From: Dactylorhiza incarnata
Taxonomy: Eukaryota > Streptophyta > Magnoliopsida > Asparagales > Orchidaceae
DNA length: 64,000 nucleotides
Reading direction: 5' to 3'
Assembly (NCBI GenBank): GCA_033032865.1
Contig: JAWHQI010000258.1
Span: 1,364,001 to 1,428,000, forward strand
In this document: one piece after another, positions 45,849 through 56,780 of the stretch
How positions within the stretch are numbered: position 1 is the stretch's first letter
How the letters are laid out: every line of letters starts with the position of its first letter
Notes under the pieces: model-generated
What the model was told of the DNA's origin: nothing
Databases searched by the model: none
Seen by the model: only the letters and a program-made list of their open reading frames with translations
Program-made: the position numbers and the translations under genes

Positions 45849-46175
45849 ACATGGGGGTGCAAATAGTAAAATTCTGCATCATGGGGGTGCAAATAGTAAA
45901 ATCCTCCAACATGGGGGTGCAAATAGTAAAACCCTCCAACATGGGGGTGCAAATAGTAAATTCCTCCATCATGGAGTGCAAATAGTAAAATCATCCAACA
46001 TGGGGGTGCAAATAGTAAAATCTCACATCATGAGGTGCAAATAGTAAAATCCCTCATTATGGGGTGCAAATAGTAAAATCCTTCAACATGTGGGTGTAAA
46101 TAGTAAAATCCTCCAACATGTGGGTGTAAATAGTAAAATCCTCCAACATGGGAGTGCAAATAGTAAAATCCTTCA
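45849..46175 (+). repeat. 29-30 bp tandem array, 5' LTR
   Basis: Eleven units built on CATGGGGGTGCAAATAG followed by TAAAATCCTCCAA, with one- to three-base length changes. The 3' LTR has the same number of units in matching order (50844-51170). Confidence 0.9.
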
Positions 46176-46399
46176 ATACGGTCTGCGTATAACAAATAAT
46201 ATGGTTATGGTGTGCGCATAACCATATCCGTCATATGAATACATATCACCGCAAAACTATACAAACTGGTGTGCGCATAGCTATATTCATGATAAGTGTG
46301 CGTATAACACATAAATTGGTTATGGTGTGCGGGTAGCCGCATAACCACCATAACTACCCTAACCACCCATTTAATTACGAAAGTGCCACCCTCAAAAAC

Positions 46400-46409
46400 T
46401 ATAAATAGA
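46400..46409 (+). promoter_or_regulatory. TATA box of the 5' LTR
   Basis: CTATAAATAG followed by AACCCCAAGGCTTCTC. The same sequence lies at 51394-51403 in the 3' LTR and a close match at 4643-4652 in the solo LTR. Transcription would start near 46430, just before the arrays. Confidence 0.7.
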
Positions 46410-46526
46410 ACCCCAAGGCTTCTCTTTTTTGGATCATCTTCTCCTCCTCCATCTCTCCCCCCTTTTGAGACTTTCTCTCTCTCCAGCCGGGAAAATCCTC
46501 CTACGGATTTTCTCTCTCCTCCTTCT

Positions 46527-46958
46527 TCCTTGCGCGCTCACAAGCGCGCGTCCTCCTTGCGCGCTCACAAGCGCGCGTCCTCCTTGCGCGCTCACAACCG
46601 CGCGTCCTCCTTGCGCGCTCACAAGCGCGCGTCCTCCTTGCGCGCTCACAAGCGCCCCTCCTCCTTGCGCGCTCACTAGCGCGCCTCCTCCTTGCGCGCT
46701 CACAAGCACGCATCCTCCTTGCGCGCTTACCAGCGCGCGTCCTCCTTGTGCGCTCAGAAGCGCGCCTCCTCCTTGCGCGCTCAGAAGCGCGCCTCCTCCT
46801 TGCGCACTCACAAGCGCGCTTCCTCCTTGCGCGCTCACAAGCGCGCGTCCTCCTTGCGCGCTCACAAGCGCGCCTCCTCCTTGCGCGCTCACAAGCGCGC
46901 CTCCTCCTTGCACGCTCACAAGCGCGCCTCCTCCTTGCGCGCTCACAAGCGCGCCTCC
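46527..46958 (+). repeat. 27-bp tandem array, 5' LTR
   Basis: About 16 copies of a 27-bp unit containing CCTCCTTGCGCGCTCACAAG and GCGCG. Each unit holds an inverted pair GCGCGCT...AGCGCGC, so every repeat can form a small hairpin. 27 is a multiple of three, so one frame reads a 9-residue repeat. The 3' LTR has about 19 copies. Confidence 0.9.
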
Positions 46959-48205
46959 GTGCGCTCCGCTTTCAAGACCGCTCCAAGCGCGCCTCCGCGC
47001 GCTCCGCTTTCAAGACCGCTCCAAGCGCGCCACCGTGCGCTCCGCTCTCAAGACCACTCCAAGCGCGCCTCCGCGCGTTCCGCTCTCAAGACCGCTCCAA
47101 GCGCGCTTCCGTGCGCTCCGCTCTCAAGACCACTCCAAGCGCACCTCCGCGCGCTCCGCTCTCAAGACCGCTCCAAGCGCGCCTCCGTGCGCTCCGCTCT
47201 CAAGACCACTCCAAGCGCGCCTCCGCGCGCTCCGCTCTCAAGACCGCTCCAAGCGCGCCACCGTGCGCTCCGCTCTCAAGACCACTCCAAGCGCGCCACC
47301 GTGCGCTCCGCTCTCAAGACCACTCCAAGCGCGCCTCCGTGCGCTCCGCTCTCAAGACCGCTCCATGCGCGCCTCCGTGCGCTCCGCTCTCAAGACCGCT
47401 CCATGCGCGCCTCCGTGCGCTCCGCTCTCAAGACCGCTCCAAGCGCGCCTCCGTGCGCTCCGCTTTCAAGACCGCTCCAAGCGCGCCACCGTGCGCTCCG
47501 CTCTCAAGACCGCTCCAAGCGCGCCTCCGTGCGCTCCGCTCTCAAGACCGCTCCATGCGCGCCTCCGTGCGCTCCGCTCTCAAGACCGCTCCAAGCGCGC
47601 CTCCGTGCGCTCCGCTCTCAAGACCGCTCCAAGCGCGCCTCCGTGCGCTCCGCTCTCAAGACCGCTCCAAGCGCGCCTCCGTGCGCTCCGCTCTCAAGAC
47701 CGCTCCAAGCGCGCCTCCGCGCGCTCCGCTCTCAAGACCGCTCCAAGCGCGCCTCCGTGCGCGCCGCTTTCAAGACCGCTCCAAGCGCGCCTCCGTGCGC
47801 TCCGCTCTCAAGACCGCTCCAAGCGCGCCTCCGTGCGCTCCGCTCTCAAGACCGCTCCATGCGCGCCTCCGTGCGCTCCGCTCTCAAGACCGCTCCATGC
47901 GCGCCTCCGTGCGCTCCGCTCTCAAGACCGCTCCAAGCGCGCCTCCGTGCGCTCCGCTCTCAAGACCGCTCCAAGCGCGCATCCGTGCTCTCCGCTCTCA
48001 AGACCGCTCCAAGCGCGCCTCCGTGCGCTCCGCTCTCAAGACCGCTCCAAGCGCGCCTCTGTGCGCTCCGCTCTCAAGACCGCTCCAAGCGCGCCTCCGC
48101 GCGCTCCGCTCTCAAAACCGCTCCAAGCGCGCCTCCGTGCGCTCCGCTCTCAAGACTGCTCCAAGAGCGCCTCTGCGCGCTCCGCTCTCAAGACCGTCCA
48201 AGCAT
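46951..48205 (+). repeat. 38-bp tandem array, 5' LTR
   Basis: About 33 copies of a 38-bp unit containing CTCCAAGCGCGCCTCCGTGC and CTCCGCTCTCAAGACC. Variants (CATGCGCG, GACCACTCC, CGCTTTC) occur in repeated higher-order patterns. 38 is not a multiple of three, so a frame cycles through all phases each 114 bp; this gives the 533-592 residue open frames here, which open with TTG or internal codons and are not credible genes. Confidence 0.9.
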
Positions 48206-48721
48206 AATCCCGCGTACTCAGCAACAAGCACTCCGCGCACTCGAGAACAAACGCTCCAACCTCCAGCAAGAACAACACTCCAAACTCCTCTAGCGCTACA
48301 GGAGACAACCGACAGAGACAAAGACGCACAGAGCACATCGATCCAACCTTCAAGCTGCAGTCAAAACCTCTAGAGCGCTTAGAGCGCAGCATCCCCATCT
48401 GCATCAGACAAAAGTCTTAGCTCCAGGAGCGGTGACTTGTCACCCTCTGAGTATCTCTCTCTCAACAATTGTAACGAGAGGCGGCCTGTCGCCCTCGAGT
48501 TCTTTAAAGTAGCTTTGTACAACAACCAACAAATAATGGAGGTTTCGGCCGGCACAGACCCGGCCGCGTGGTTTTTCACCCAGTTGACGGGTTTTCCACG
48601 TTAAAAAAATTGCCTTGTCAGCTTTCCCTTTTTCTGTGACTGATTGCGCGCTCAAACGCTCCCGGGCTAAGGCGGTCCAATCTAGTCCGGTCTACCGGAG
48701 CCTTGAGTGATCCGTAACAGT

Positions 48722-48739
48722 TTGGCGCCGTCTGTGGGA
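48722..48739 (+). promoter_or_regulatory. Primer binding site of the array element
   Basis: TTGGCGCCGTCTGTGGGA directly after the LTR end. TGGCGCCG is the CCA-complementary start of plant gypsy PBS sequences (tRNA-Asp type); the following bases are less well matched, so the tRNA assignment is tentative. Confidence 0.65.
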
Positions 48740-49336
48740 AGGAGTTCCCCGCATTCCAAGAAGATCTAAAAGACAGTATCACCAGCCCAACGATACTCGT
48801 GACTTGGCATCATGGCAGGAAAAGCCATCAGCGCTGCCGAAAGATCAATCACTGGGGGGCAAGGTGACCTAGTATCCTCCCGCCGGAAGAGGCTACGCAA
48901 CCTGGTCGAATTTTCATTCGCCAGCGCCAACGCAGTCCTCTCAATAGAAAATAGGCGGCACAACCTGGATCGGATCTTCATTCTCCAGCGCCAGCGCAAG
49001 CCTCCATCTGCAGCCCCCAGATTGAATTTTCATTCTCCGGCGGTCCCCTCAACCGGAAAAGCCAACACAACCTGGATCGAATTTTCATTCTCCAGTGCCA
49101 GCGCAGATCTTTGCTCGCAGCTCTGGATCGAATTTGCATTCTCCAGTAGTCTTTTCTCCCAGATCGAATATTGGCATTCTCTGACCCGTGGCTAGGCCCC
49201 GCAACCAGATCGAATTTACATTCTCTGGCGCTGGATCGAATTTACATTCTCTAGCATGACTGCCCGCCGATGTCCGCCATCGCCAGGGCCTGCCCCCCTC
49301 ACGATGGCCACCGGATTGAATACTTACATTCTCCGG

Positions 49337-50066
49337 CAAAGCCGCGAGCAATCCTCGTGCAAACAAAGCCGCGAGCAATCCTCGTGCAAACAAAGCCGCG
49401 AGCCAGACTCGTGCAAAAAGCCGCGAGCCAGACTCGTGCAAAAAGCCGCGAGCCAGACTCGTGCAAAAAGCCGCGAGCCAGACTCGTGCAAAAAGCCGCG
49501 AGCCAGACTCGTGCAAAAAGCCGCGAGCCAGACTCGTGCAAAAAGCCGCGAGCCAGACTCGTGCAAAAAGCCGCGAGCCAGACTCGTGCAAAAAGCCGCG
49601 AGCCAGACTCGTGCAAAAAGCCGCGAGCCAGACTCGTGCAAAAAGCCGCGAGCCAGACTCGTGCAAAAAGCCGCGAGCCAGCCTCGTGCGAAAAGCCGCG
49701 AGCCAGCCTCGTGCGAAAAGGCGCGAGCCAGCCTCGTGCGAAAAGCCGCGAGCCAGCCTCGTGCAAAAAGCCGCGAGCCAGACTCGTGCGAAAAGCCGTG
49801 AGCCAGACTCGTGCGAAAAGCCGCGAGCCAGACTCGTGCGAAAAGTCGCGAGCCAGACTCGTGCAAAAAGCCGCGGGCCAGACTCGTGCAAAAAGCCGCG
49901 GGCCAGACTCGTGCAAAAAGCCGCGGGCCAGACTCGTGCACCTATTTTATTATAAAGCCGCGGGCCAGACTCGTGCACCTATTTTATATAAAAGCCGCGA
50001 GCCAGACTCGTGCAAACTAATTTTTTGACTAACATAAAAGCCGCGAGCTCAAGTCCGCGCAAACTC
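49337..50066 (+). repeat. 25-bp tandem array in the interior
   Basis: About 27 copies of a 25-bp unit containing AGCCGCGAGCCAGACTCGTG and CAAAA. The first twelve or so are almost identical. Variants (GCGAAAAG, GCGGGCCAG) cluster to the right, and the last copies are interrupted by short A/T insertions (CACCTATTTTAT), which suggests expansion from the left. All three frames are open on both strands. Confidence 0.9.
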
Positions 50067-50737
50067 ATCTGTAACTTTGAAAATAATCAAACTACGCAGG
50101 TGCTAACAACCAGATTGACAAGGCTGGAACAGTAAACAAACACTCAAGCAACGCTCAAGGAGCTACCAAAGCTCTGTAAGCAAAGTACCAAGCTGCTGCA
50201 CAATGCAAATGTGCAAAGAAACGATGAAGACGGAGCCATGCCTCATCCACATCAACACCAGTCTCCCTCTCACCCTCGAAGAGACCTCCGACATCAAGCT
50301 CAGATATATCTCAGCAATGCGACAACACCGCCGTACAGGGGAACTTCACTCCCGGACTTGCAGGTATCCCATACCGTCACTTTCAAACATCAACATGCTC
50401 CATAACTCATGAGGAGCGCCACTACATAAACTACCCCTGAGGACAATCCCTCGCTCCCTGAAAGGCCAAGGAGTCGCCCGAGTCTTCCCGAGCAAAGGCT
50501 CGTAGGTATGAGCCACATCACACAGGTGCGCTCCCCGCGCGCTCACCACATGTGGGCGCCACTCCTACATCCGCACAGCATGCGAGCACACCTTCCTCAT
50601 ACCGCTCCGCTACAGGAAGTCCTTTTCGAGACTCTTCAAGCACCTTCTTCCATACCACGTTGCTGACTCCACCACAATCGCCACAACTATTTCGCACAAA
50701 AAGTCCCCGCACCTCTCTCGCCCCGGCTCTGAACTTC

Positions 50738-50755
50738 GGGGACTTGGGGGGCAAA
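50738..50755 (+). promoter_or_regulatory. Polypurine tract of the array element
   Basis: GGGGACTTGGGGGGCAAA immediately before the 3' LTR (TGATAGGG), in the position of a plus-strand primer. It is interrupted by CTT and C, so not a perfect purine run. Confidence 0.7.
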
Positions 50756-53700
50756 TGATAGGGTTTCCTTGAAGGCGCTAACCGCACCCCATTCATGGGT
50801 GTGCGGTTATCCAAAGAAACCCCACTAGCCCCGTAACCACCCAACATGGGGGTGCAAATAGTAAAATTCTGCATCATGGGGTGCAAATAGTAAAATCCTC
50901 CAACATGAGGGTGCAAATAGTAAAATCCTCCAACATGAGGGTGCAAATAGTAAATTCCTCCATCATGGAGTGCAAATAGTAAAATCCTCCAACATGTGGG
51001 TGCAAATAGTAAAATCTCACATCATGAGGTGCAAATAGTAAAATCCCTCATTATGGGGTGCAAATAGTAAAATCCTTCAACATGTGGGTGTAAATAGTAA
51101 AATCCCCCAACATGTGGGTGTAAATAGTAAAATCCTCCAACATGGGGGTGCAAATAGTAAAATCCTTCAATACGGTCTGCGTATAGCAAATAATATGGTT
51201 ATGGTGTGCGCATAACCATATCCGTCATATGAATACATATCACCGCAAAACTATACAAACTTGTGTGCGCGTAGCTATATTCATGATAAGTGTGCGTATA
51301 ACACATAAATTGGTTATGGTGTGCGGGTAGCCGCATAACCACCATAACTACCCTAACCGCCCATTTAATTACGAAAGTGCCAACCATCAAAAACTATAAA
51401 TAGAACCCCAAGGCTTCTCTTTTTTGGATCATCTTCTCCTCCTCCATCTCTCCCCCCTTTTGAGACTTTCTCTCTCTCCAGCCGGGAAAATCCTCCTACG
51501 GATTTTCTCTCTCCTCCTTCTTCCTTGCGCGCTCACAAGCGCGCGTCCTCCTTGCGCGCTCACAAGCGCGCGTCCTCCTTGCGCGTTCAAAAGCGCGCGT
51601 CCTCCTTGCGCGCTCACAAGCGCGCGTCCTCCTAGCGCGCTCACAAGCGCGCGTCCTCCTTGCGCGCTCACAAGCGCCCCTCCTCCTTGCGCGCTCACTA
51701 GCGCGCCTCCTCCTTGCGCGCTCACAAGCGCGCATCCTCCTTGCGCGCTCACAAGCGCGCATCCTCCTTGCGCGCTCACAAGCGCGCCTCCTCCTTGCGC
51801 GCTCACCAGCGCGCGTCCTCCTTGCGCGCTCACCAGCGCGCTTCCTCCTTGCGCGCTCAGAAGCGCGCCTCCTCCTTGCGCGCTCACAAGCGCGCGTCCT
51901 CCTTGCGCGCTCACAAGCGCGCCTCCTCCTTGCGCGCTCACAAGCGCGCCTCCTCCTTGCGCGCTCACAAGCGCGCCTCCTCCTTGCGCGCTCACAAGCG
52001 CGCCTCCTCCTTGCGCGCTCACAATCGCGCCTCCTCCTTGTGCGCTCACAAGCGCGCCTCCGTGCGCTCCGCTTTCAAGACCGCTCCAAGCGCGCCTCTG
52101 CGCGCTCCGCTTTCAAGACCGCTCCAAGCGCGCCACCGTGCGCTCCGCTCTCAAGACCACTCCAAGCGCGCCTCCGTGCGTTCCGCTCTCAAGACCGCTC
52201 CAAGCGCGCCTCCGTGCGCTCCGCACTCAAGACCCCTCCAAGCGCACCTCCGCGCGCTCCGCTCTCAAGACCGCTCCAAGCGCGCCTCCGTGCGCTCCGC
52301 TCTCAAGACCGCTCCAAGCGCGCCTCCGTGCGCTCCGCTTTCAAGACCGCTCCAAGCGCGCCACCGTGCGCTCCGCTCTCAAGACCACTCCAAGCGCGCC
52401 ACCGTGCGCTCCGCTCTCAAGACCGCTCCAAGCGCGCCTCCGTGCGCTCCGCTCTCAAGACCGCTCCATGCGCGCCTCCGTGCGCTCCGCTCTCAAGACC
52501 GCTCCAAGCGCGCCTCCGTGCGCTCCGCTCTCAAGACCGCTCCAAGCGCGCCTCCGTGCGCTCCGCTTTCAAGACCGCTCCAAGCGCGCCTCCGTGGAGC
52601 GCTCTCAAGACCACTCCAAGCGCACCTCCGCGCGCTCCGCTCTCAAGACCGCTCCAAGCGCGCCTCCGTGCGCTCCGCCCTCAAGACCGCTCCAAGCGCG
52701 CCTCCGTGCGCTCCGCTTTCAAGACCGCTCCAAGCGCGCCACCGTGCGCTCCGCTCTCAAGACCACTCCAAGCGCGCCTCCGTGCGCTCCGCTCTCAAGA
52801 CCGCTCCATGTGCGCCTCCGTGCGCTCCGCTCTCAAGACCGCTCCAAGCGCGCCTCCGTGCGCTCCGCTCTCAAGACCGCTCCAAGCGCACCTCCGTGCG
52901 CTCCGCTCTCAAGACCGCTCTAAGCGCGCCTCCGTGCGCTCCGCTCTAGACCGCTCCAAGCGCGCCTCCGCGCGCTCCGCTCTCAATACCGCTCCAAGCG
53001 CGCCTCCGTGCGCTCCGCTGTCAAGACCGCTCCAAGCGCGCCACCATGCGCTCCGCTCTCAAGACCACTCCAAGCGCGCCTCCGTGCGCTCCGCTCTCAA
53101 GACCGCTCCATGCGCGCCTCCGTGCGCTCCGCTCTCAAGACCGCTCCAAGCGCGCCTCCGTGCGCTCCGCTCTCAAGACCGCTCCAAGTGCGCCTCCGTG
53201 CGCTCCGCTCTCAAGACCGCTCCAAGCGCGCCTCCGTGCGCTCCGCTCTCAAGGCCGCTCCAGCGCGCCTCCGTGCGCTCCGCTCTCAAGACCGCTCCAA
53301 GCGCGCCTCCGCGCGCTCCGCTCTCAAGACCGCTCCAAGCGCGCCTCCGTGCGCTCCGCTCTCAAGACTGCTCCAAGAGCGCCTCTGCGCGCTCCGCTCT
53401 CAAGACTGTCCAAGCATAATCCCGCGTACTCAGCAACAAGCACTCCGCGCACTCAAGAACAAACGCTCCAGCCTCCAGCAAGAACAGCACTCCAAACTCC
53501 TCTAGCGCAGCAGGAGACAACCGACAGAGACAAAGACGCACAGAGCACATCGATCCAACCTTCAAGCTGCAGTCAAAACCTCTAGAGCGCTTAGAGCGCA
53601 GCATCCCATCTGCATCAGACAAAAGTCTTAGCTCCAGGAGCGGTGGCTTGTCACCCTTCGAGTATCTCTCTCTCAACAATTGTAACGAGAGGCGGCCTGT

Positions 53701-53930
53701 CACCCTCGAGTTCTTTAAAGTAGCTTTGTACAACAACCAACAAATAGTGGAGGTTTCGGCCGGCACAGACCCGGCCGCGTGGTTTTTCACCCAGTTGACG
53801 GGTTTTCCACGTTAAAAAAATTGCCTTGTCAGCTTTCCCTTTTTCTGTGACTGATTGCGCGCTCAAACGCTCCCGGGCTAAGGCGGTCCAATCTAGTCCG
53901 GTCTACCGGAGCCTTGAGTGATCCGCAACA
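50756..53930 (+). repeat. 3' LTR of the array element
   Basis: 3,175 bp with the same order of blocks as the 5' LTR: 11-unit array (50844-51170), TATA (51394-51403), about 19 units of 27 bp (51532-52051), about 36 units of 38 bp (52045-53415) and unique end. It is 216 bp longer than the 5' LTR, mainly from extra array units. Small indels inside the array (for example CTCTAGACC near 52945 and CCAGCGCG near 53262) are absent from the 5' LTR. Confidence 0.93.
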
Positions 53931-53935
53931 GTTCT
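53931..53935. repeat. Target duplication, right (GTTCT)
   Basis: Matches 45756-45760 exactly. Confidence 0.95.
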
Positions 53936-56780
53936 TATTGATGAGTGCTCTATTTTGCACATGACATGCAATGTTAACTGCCTCAGCCCAAAGGTATTCT
54001 GGGAGTGAGGAGTCACTTAACATGGTCCTACCAGCTTCAATAAGTGTTCTATTTTTCCTCTCAGCCACCTCATTCTGTTGGAGAGTTCTGGGAGAAGAAA
54101 ATTCTTGTAAGATACCTTCTTCTTCACAAAATTTGGTCATTGACCCAGACTGAAATTCAGTTCCATGATCACTTTTGATTTTGACCACAGAACTGTTTAC
54201 TTCATTTTGAATTTGTTTGACAAAATTCTTGAATGAACTTAGAGTATCAGACTTGTGTTTCAAAAAAAAGAACACCCAGACAAATCTAGAGATCATTAAC
54301 AATAACTAATGTATAAGTCATTCCTCCTAAGCTGTGCATTGCCATAAGACCAAATAAGTCCATGTGCAGTAGGTATAATCACCTAGTGGATTCTTTGTCC
54401 TGTATGCTTTTGAATGATGTTCTTGTTTGCTTGCCCATTTGGCATGCATGACAAGGACTTATCTCTAAGCAATCCAACTTAGGAGCATCCCTTACCAAGT
54501 TCTCTGCCATTAATTTCTTGAGAGACTTGCAGTTAATGTGGGCTAGTCTCTTATGCCACTTTACACAATCAGACATTCCATCATTTGCTACAAGACATAC
54601 AGGCTCATTTTTTCTAATGCAAATGAAATTTAAACAGTAAATATTGCCACTCCTAGTGCCTGTTAGAATGGATTCATTTTCAGAATCCTTGATCAGACAC
54701 TTATCCTTGTGTAAAGAGACAGCATACCCCAAGTCACATAGTTGACTTATGCTTATAAAGTTATATTGTAACCCTTCAACATAAGCTACTCTTGTGATAG
54801 TGATACTACCATTAGTGATCTTACCATAGCCCTTGACTACACCTTTGTCAGATCCTCCAAATTTAACTTTGGGTCCATCTTCTACAGGTGTAAACTCTTT
54901 CAATAGGCTTCTTGTTCCAGTCATATGCCTGGAACATCCACTGTCCAAGTACCACACATGAGTCTTGGTGGTTTTTGGACATACCCGCAAGATAGCTACA
55001 CTTCCTTAGGAACCCAGTCTCTCTTGGGTCCTAGGTGTTTGTTAGAGAATGATTTAGCAGCTTGCTTTCTAGTTGCCATGTGGGAATGATTCTGGCTTAT
55101 TGGGTTGAACCAACAATCTAAGGCAAAATGCCATACTTTTCCACAACACCAATATTTAAATCTATTATATCTAGATTTTCTTGTAGTGTTTGGACTGACT
55201 GGATTAGGCCGTTGCTTGACAGCTAACCTTTCCTTCTTGGAAGCTGAAGGGTTTTCCCTAACATGACAATTTCTGAAAGCCTTCACTGGAGGATTCTTTT
55301 GGGGTGCAGATAGTGCACTCTTCCCAAGGAAAGTTTGTCTCTTGCTTAGCCAGGTAGAAGAAAGCTTAAGACCACTGTCTATCTTCTGGCTTTCTTAGCA
55401 TCCATAGATGCTACTGTGATCATATGAATTTGTGGGTATGATAACTTTTCTAAAGATTGTCTTTCCTTGGGTAGATTTCCCATAGTTTTCACCTTGAGTG
55501 TAGCCCAAACCTTGCTTATTTGTTTGTGAAAAACTATCAATCAAGGGAAGAACTGTTTGTGGCTTGGAATAACTAGCCACAATTTTCTTTTCCTTTAAGA
55601 GCATATCCTCCAGCTCTTTGATTCTAATATTCTTGCGCCTGATGACTTCAGTTAAAGTGCTGGTGCTCAGTGGAGAGATTGATAATTTGGTCTTATCTTG
55701 AGCAAGCTCAGTTACTTTCTCAAGCAGTTCATCTTTCTTGCCACTCAAGGAGATGATTTCTGCAGCTTGTGCTTTAGAAAGAGCTTTTGCTTTCTTGAAA
55801 GCATCAAGCAAGGCACCAAATTTCTCAATATATTCAGTGTCAACTCCTCTTACTGTTGAAGAGCAGCTGACATCTGAATCTGTGTCAGAGATGGTAGGAG
55901 AAGCTTTAGGAATTACCTGTTTGTGATGAATTTCATCACAACATTCTTCTTCTGAGAAGGCCATGGCTGCTATATGGCTATCTGATTCTGATGAAGAGCA
56001 ATCAGTGTCATTTTCACTGAGTGTCTTCACTTTCTTTGCGACAAAGCTTTTCTCTGACTTCCTGTTCTTTGAGTGCTTTCTTTCTTCACTCTTCTCGTCT
56101 TTTGAATGGACATTCAGCAATGACATGTTCAGGCTTTTTGCAGCCGTAACAAACAATGTTAGAAGAAATATGTTTGCTAGATTTGGAGTCATATCTGTCT
56201 GATCTGTGTTTCCTCCCAGACTTGTCTTCTCTCCTGGAGCTAGAGGGTGAAGCTTCATATCTTCTGTTCCCCCTTCTTCTGTTTCTCAGCAGTTTCTTAA
56301 ACTGCTTGGTGAATAATGAGAGATCTTCATCAGAGAGTTCTGAGCTGGAGTTGCTTGATGTCTCTTCCTCTGAGACATAGACACGCTCCACTGTCTTGTG
56401 CTTTCTGGAAGCTTCAGCTTTAAAGGCCATTGCCTTTTCTCTATTGTAAGCCTTTGAGTTTTCCTCCTCGGCCTGTCTATTATTTAGCTGCAGCTCATAT
56501 GATAAGAGCTTGTCATATAGCTGTTTAGGCTCCATTGCTCCCAGATTGCCAACTTCCCTTATTGCACATAACTTGATGTCCCATTCTTTGTTCAGGGATC
56601 TCAGGAATTTGTCATTTAGCTCATAGTTGGTGAACTCTCTTTCATAGGTTCTGAGCTCATTGATAATCCTGAAGAAATTCTCATACAAGTATGTCTTAAA
56701 TATACTCAATGAGATTGGTCTTCTTGTCACAAAACCTGCTTGAAATCCTATGCCTATGAGCACTGTCAGGCTATGCGACG
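53936..56780 (-). pseudogene. gag-pol: Sirevirus-like gag and pol N-terminal half
   Basis: Right to left: gag from 56763 (FLRSLNKEWDIKLCAIREVG, QLYDKLLSYELQLNNRQAEE), an Arg/Ser-rich stretch and a CCHC knuckle (CYGCKKPEHVIAEC, about 56130). A long Glu/Lys/Ser coiled-coil region follows (55395-56258). A second knuckle-like CCGKVWHFALDC lies at about 55160. Protease at 54379-54990: WYLDSGCSRHMTG, with intact DSG, followed by the integrase zinc region KWHKRLAHINCKSL and CHACQMGK. Integrase core at 53829-54302: VKIKSDHGTEFQ and QNEVAERKNRTLIEAGRTML, ending at the insertion. Frame breaks lie near 56090-56258, 55290-55395, 54990 and 54300-54379. The gag N-terminus and 5' LTR are lost. Confidence 0.85.

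Larger units (their letters stand above)
45761..48719 (+). repeat. 5' LTR of the array element
   Basis: Order: short unique start with GCGCTAACCGCACCCC; a 29-30 bp array; a unique A/T-rich block with GTTATGGTGTGCG motifs; TATA box at 46400; CT-rich leader; a 27-bp array; a 38-bp array; and a unique ~500-bp end with GGCCGGCACAGACCCGGCCG. Long frames in all three plus-strand phases cover the arrays because the units contain no stop codon. Confidence 0.93.
48720..50755 (+). other. Interior of the array element (no retrotransposon genes)
   Basis: Starts GTTTGGCGCCGTCTGTGGGA, a gypsy-type PBS whose first bases fit a tRNA-Asp 3' end. An ATG frame at 48812-49195 (MAGKAISAAERSITGGQGDL) matches no family I recognise. 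Its later part derives from diverged repeats of a GGATCGAATTTTCATTCTCC motif (48905-49330), so it is probably a gag leftover or non-coding. A 25-bp array follows (49337-50066), then about 670 bp without domains. Confidence 0.85.
45761..53930 (+). mobile_element. Non-autonomous LTR retrotransposon with tandem-array LTRs (LARD-like)
   Basis: An 8,170-bp element with LTRs of 2,959 bp (45761-48719) and 3,175 bp (50756-53930) and a 2,036-bp interior, flanked by the perfect duplication GTTCT. LTRs begin TGATAGGGTTT and end CCG(T/C)AACA. A PBS follows the 5' LTR at 48722 and a purine tract precedes the 3' LTR. The interior contains no gag, protease, RT or integrase, so it must move with proteins from another element. 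Most of its length is tandem repeats: three arrays in each LTR and one in the interior. Outside the arrays the two LTRs are nearly identical, so insertion was recent. It sits in the integrase of the Sirevirus-like element, in the orientation of NDC1. Confidence 0.93.

Noticed and set aside
46429..48373. Open frames of 533-592 residues across the 5' LTR arrays (and similar ones at 51424-53585)
   Set aside because: They arise from stop-free tandem units in all phases, begin with TTG or internal codons, and have no known domain.
49085..50028. Overlapping open frames on both strands across 49256-50028
   Set aside because: Products of the 25-bp array, which lacks stops in every frame on both strands.
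46527..53415. Regular repeats as a possible CRISPR array
   Set aside because: Units are contiguous with no unique spacers, inside LTRs of a plant retrotransposon.
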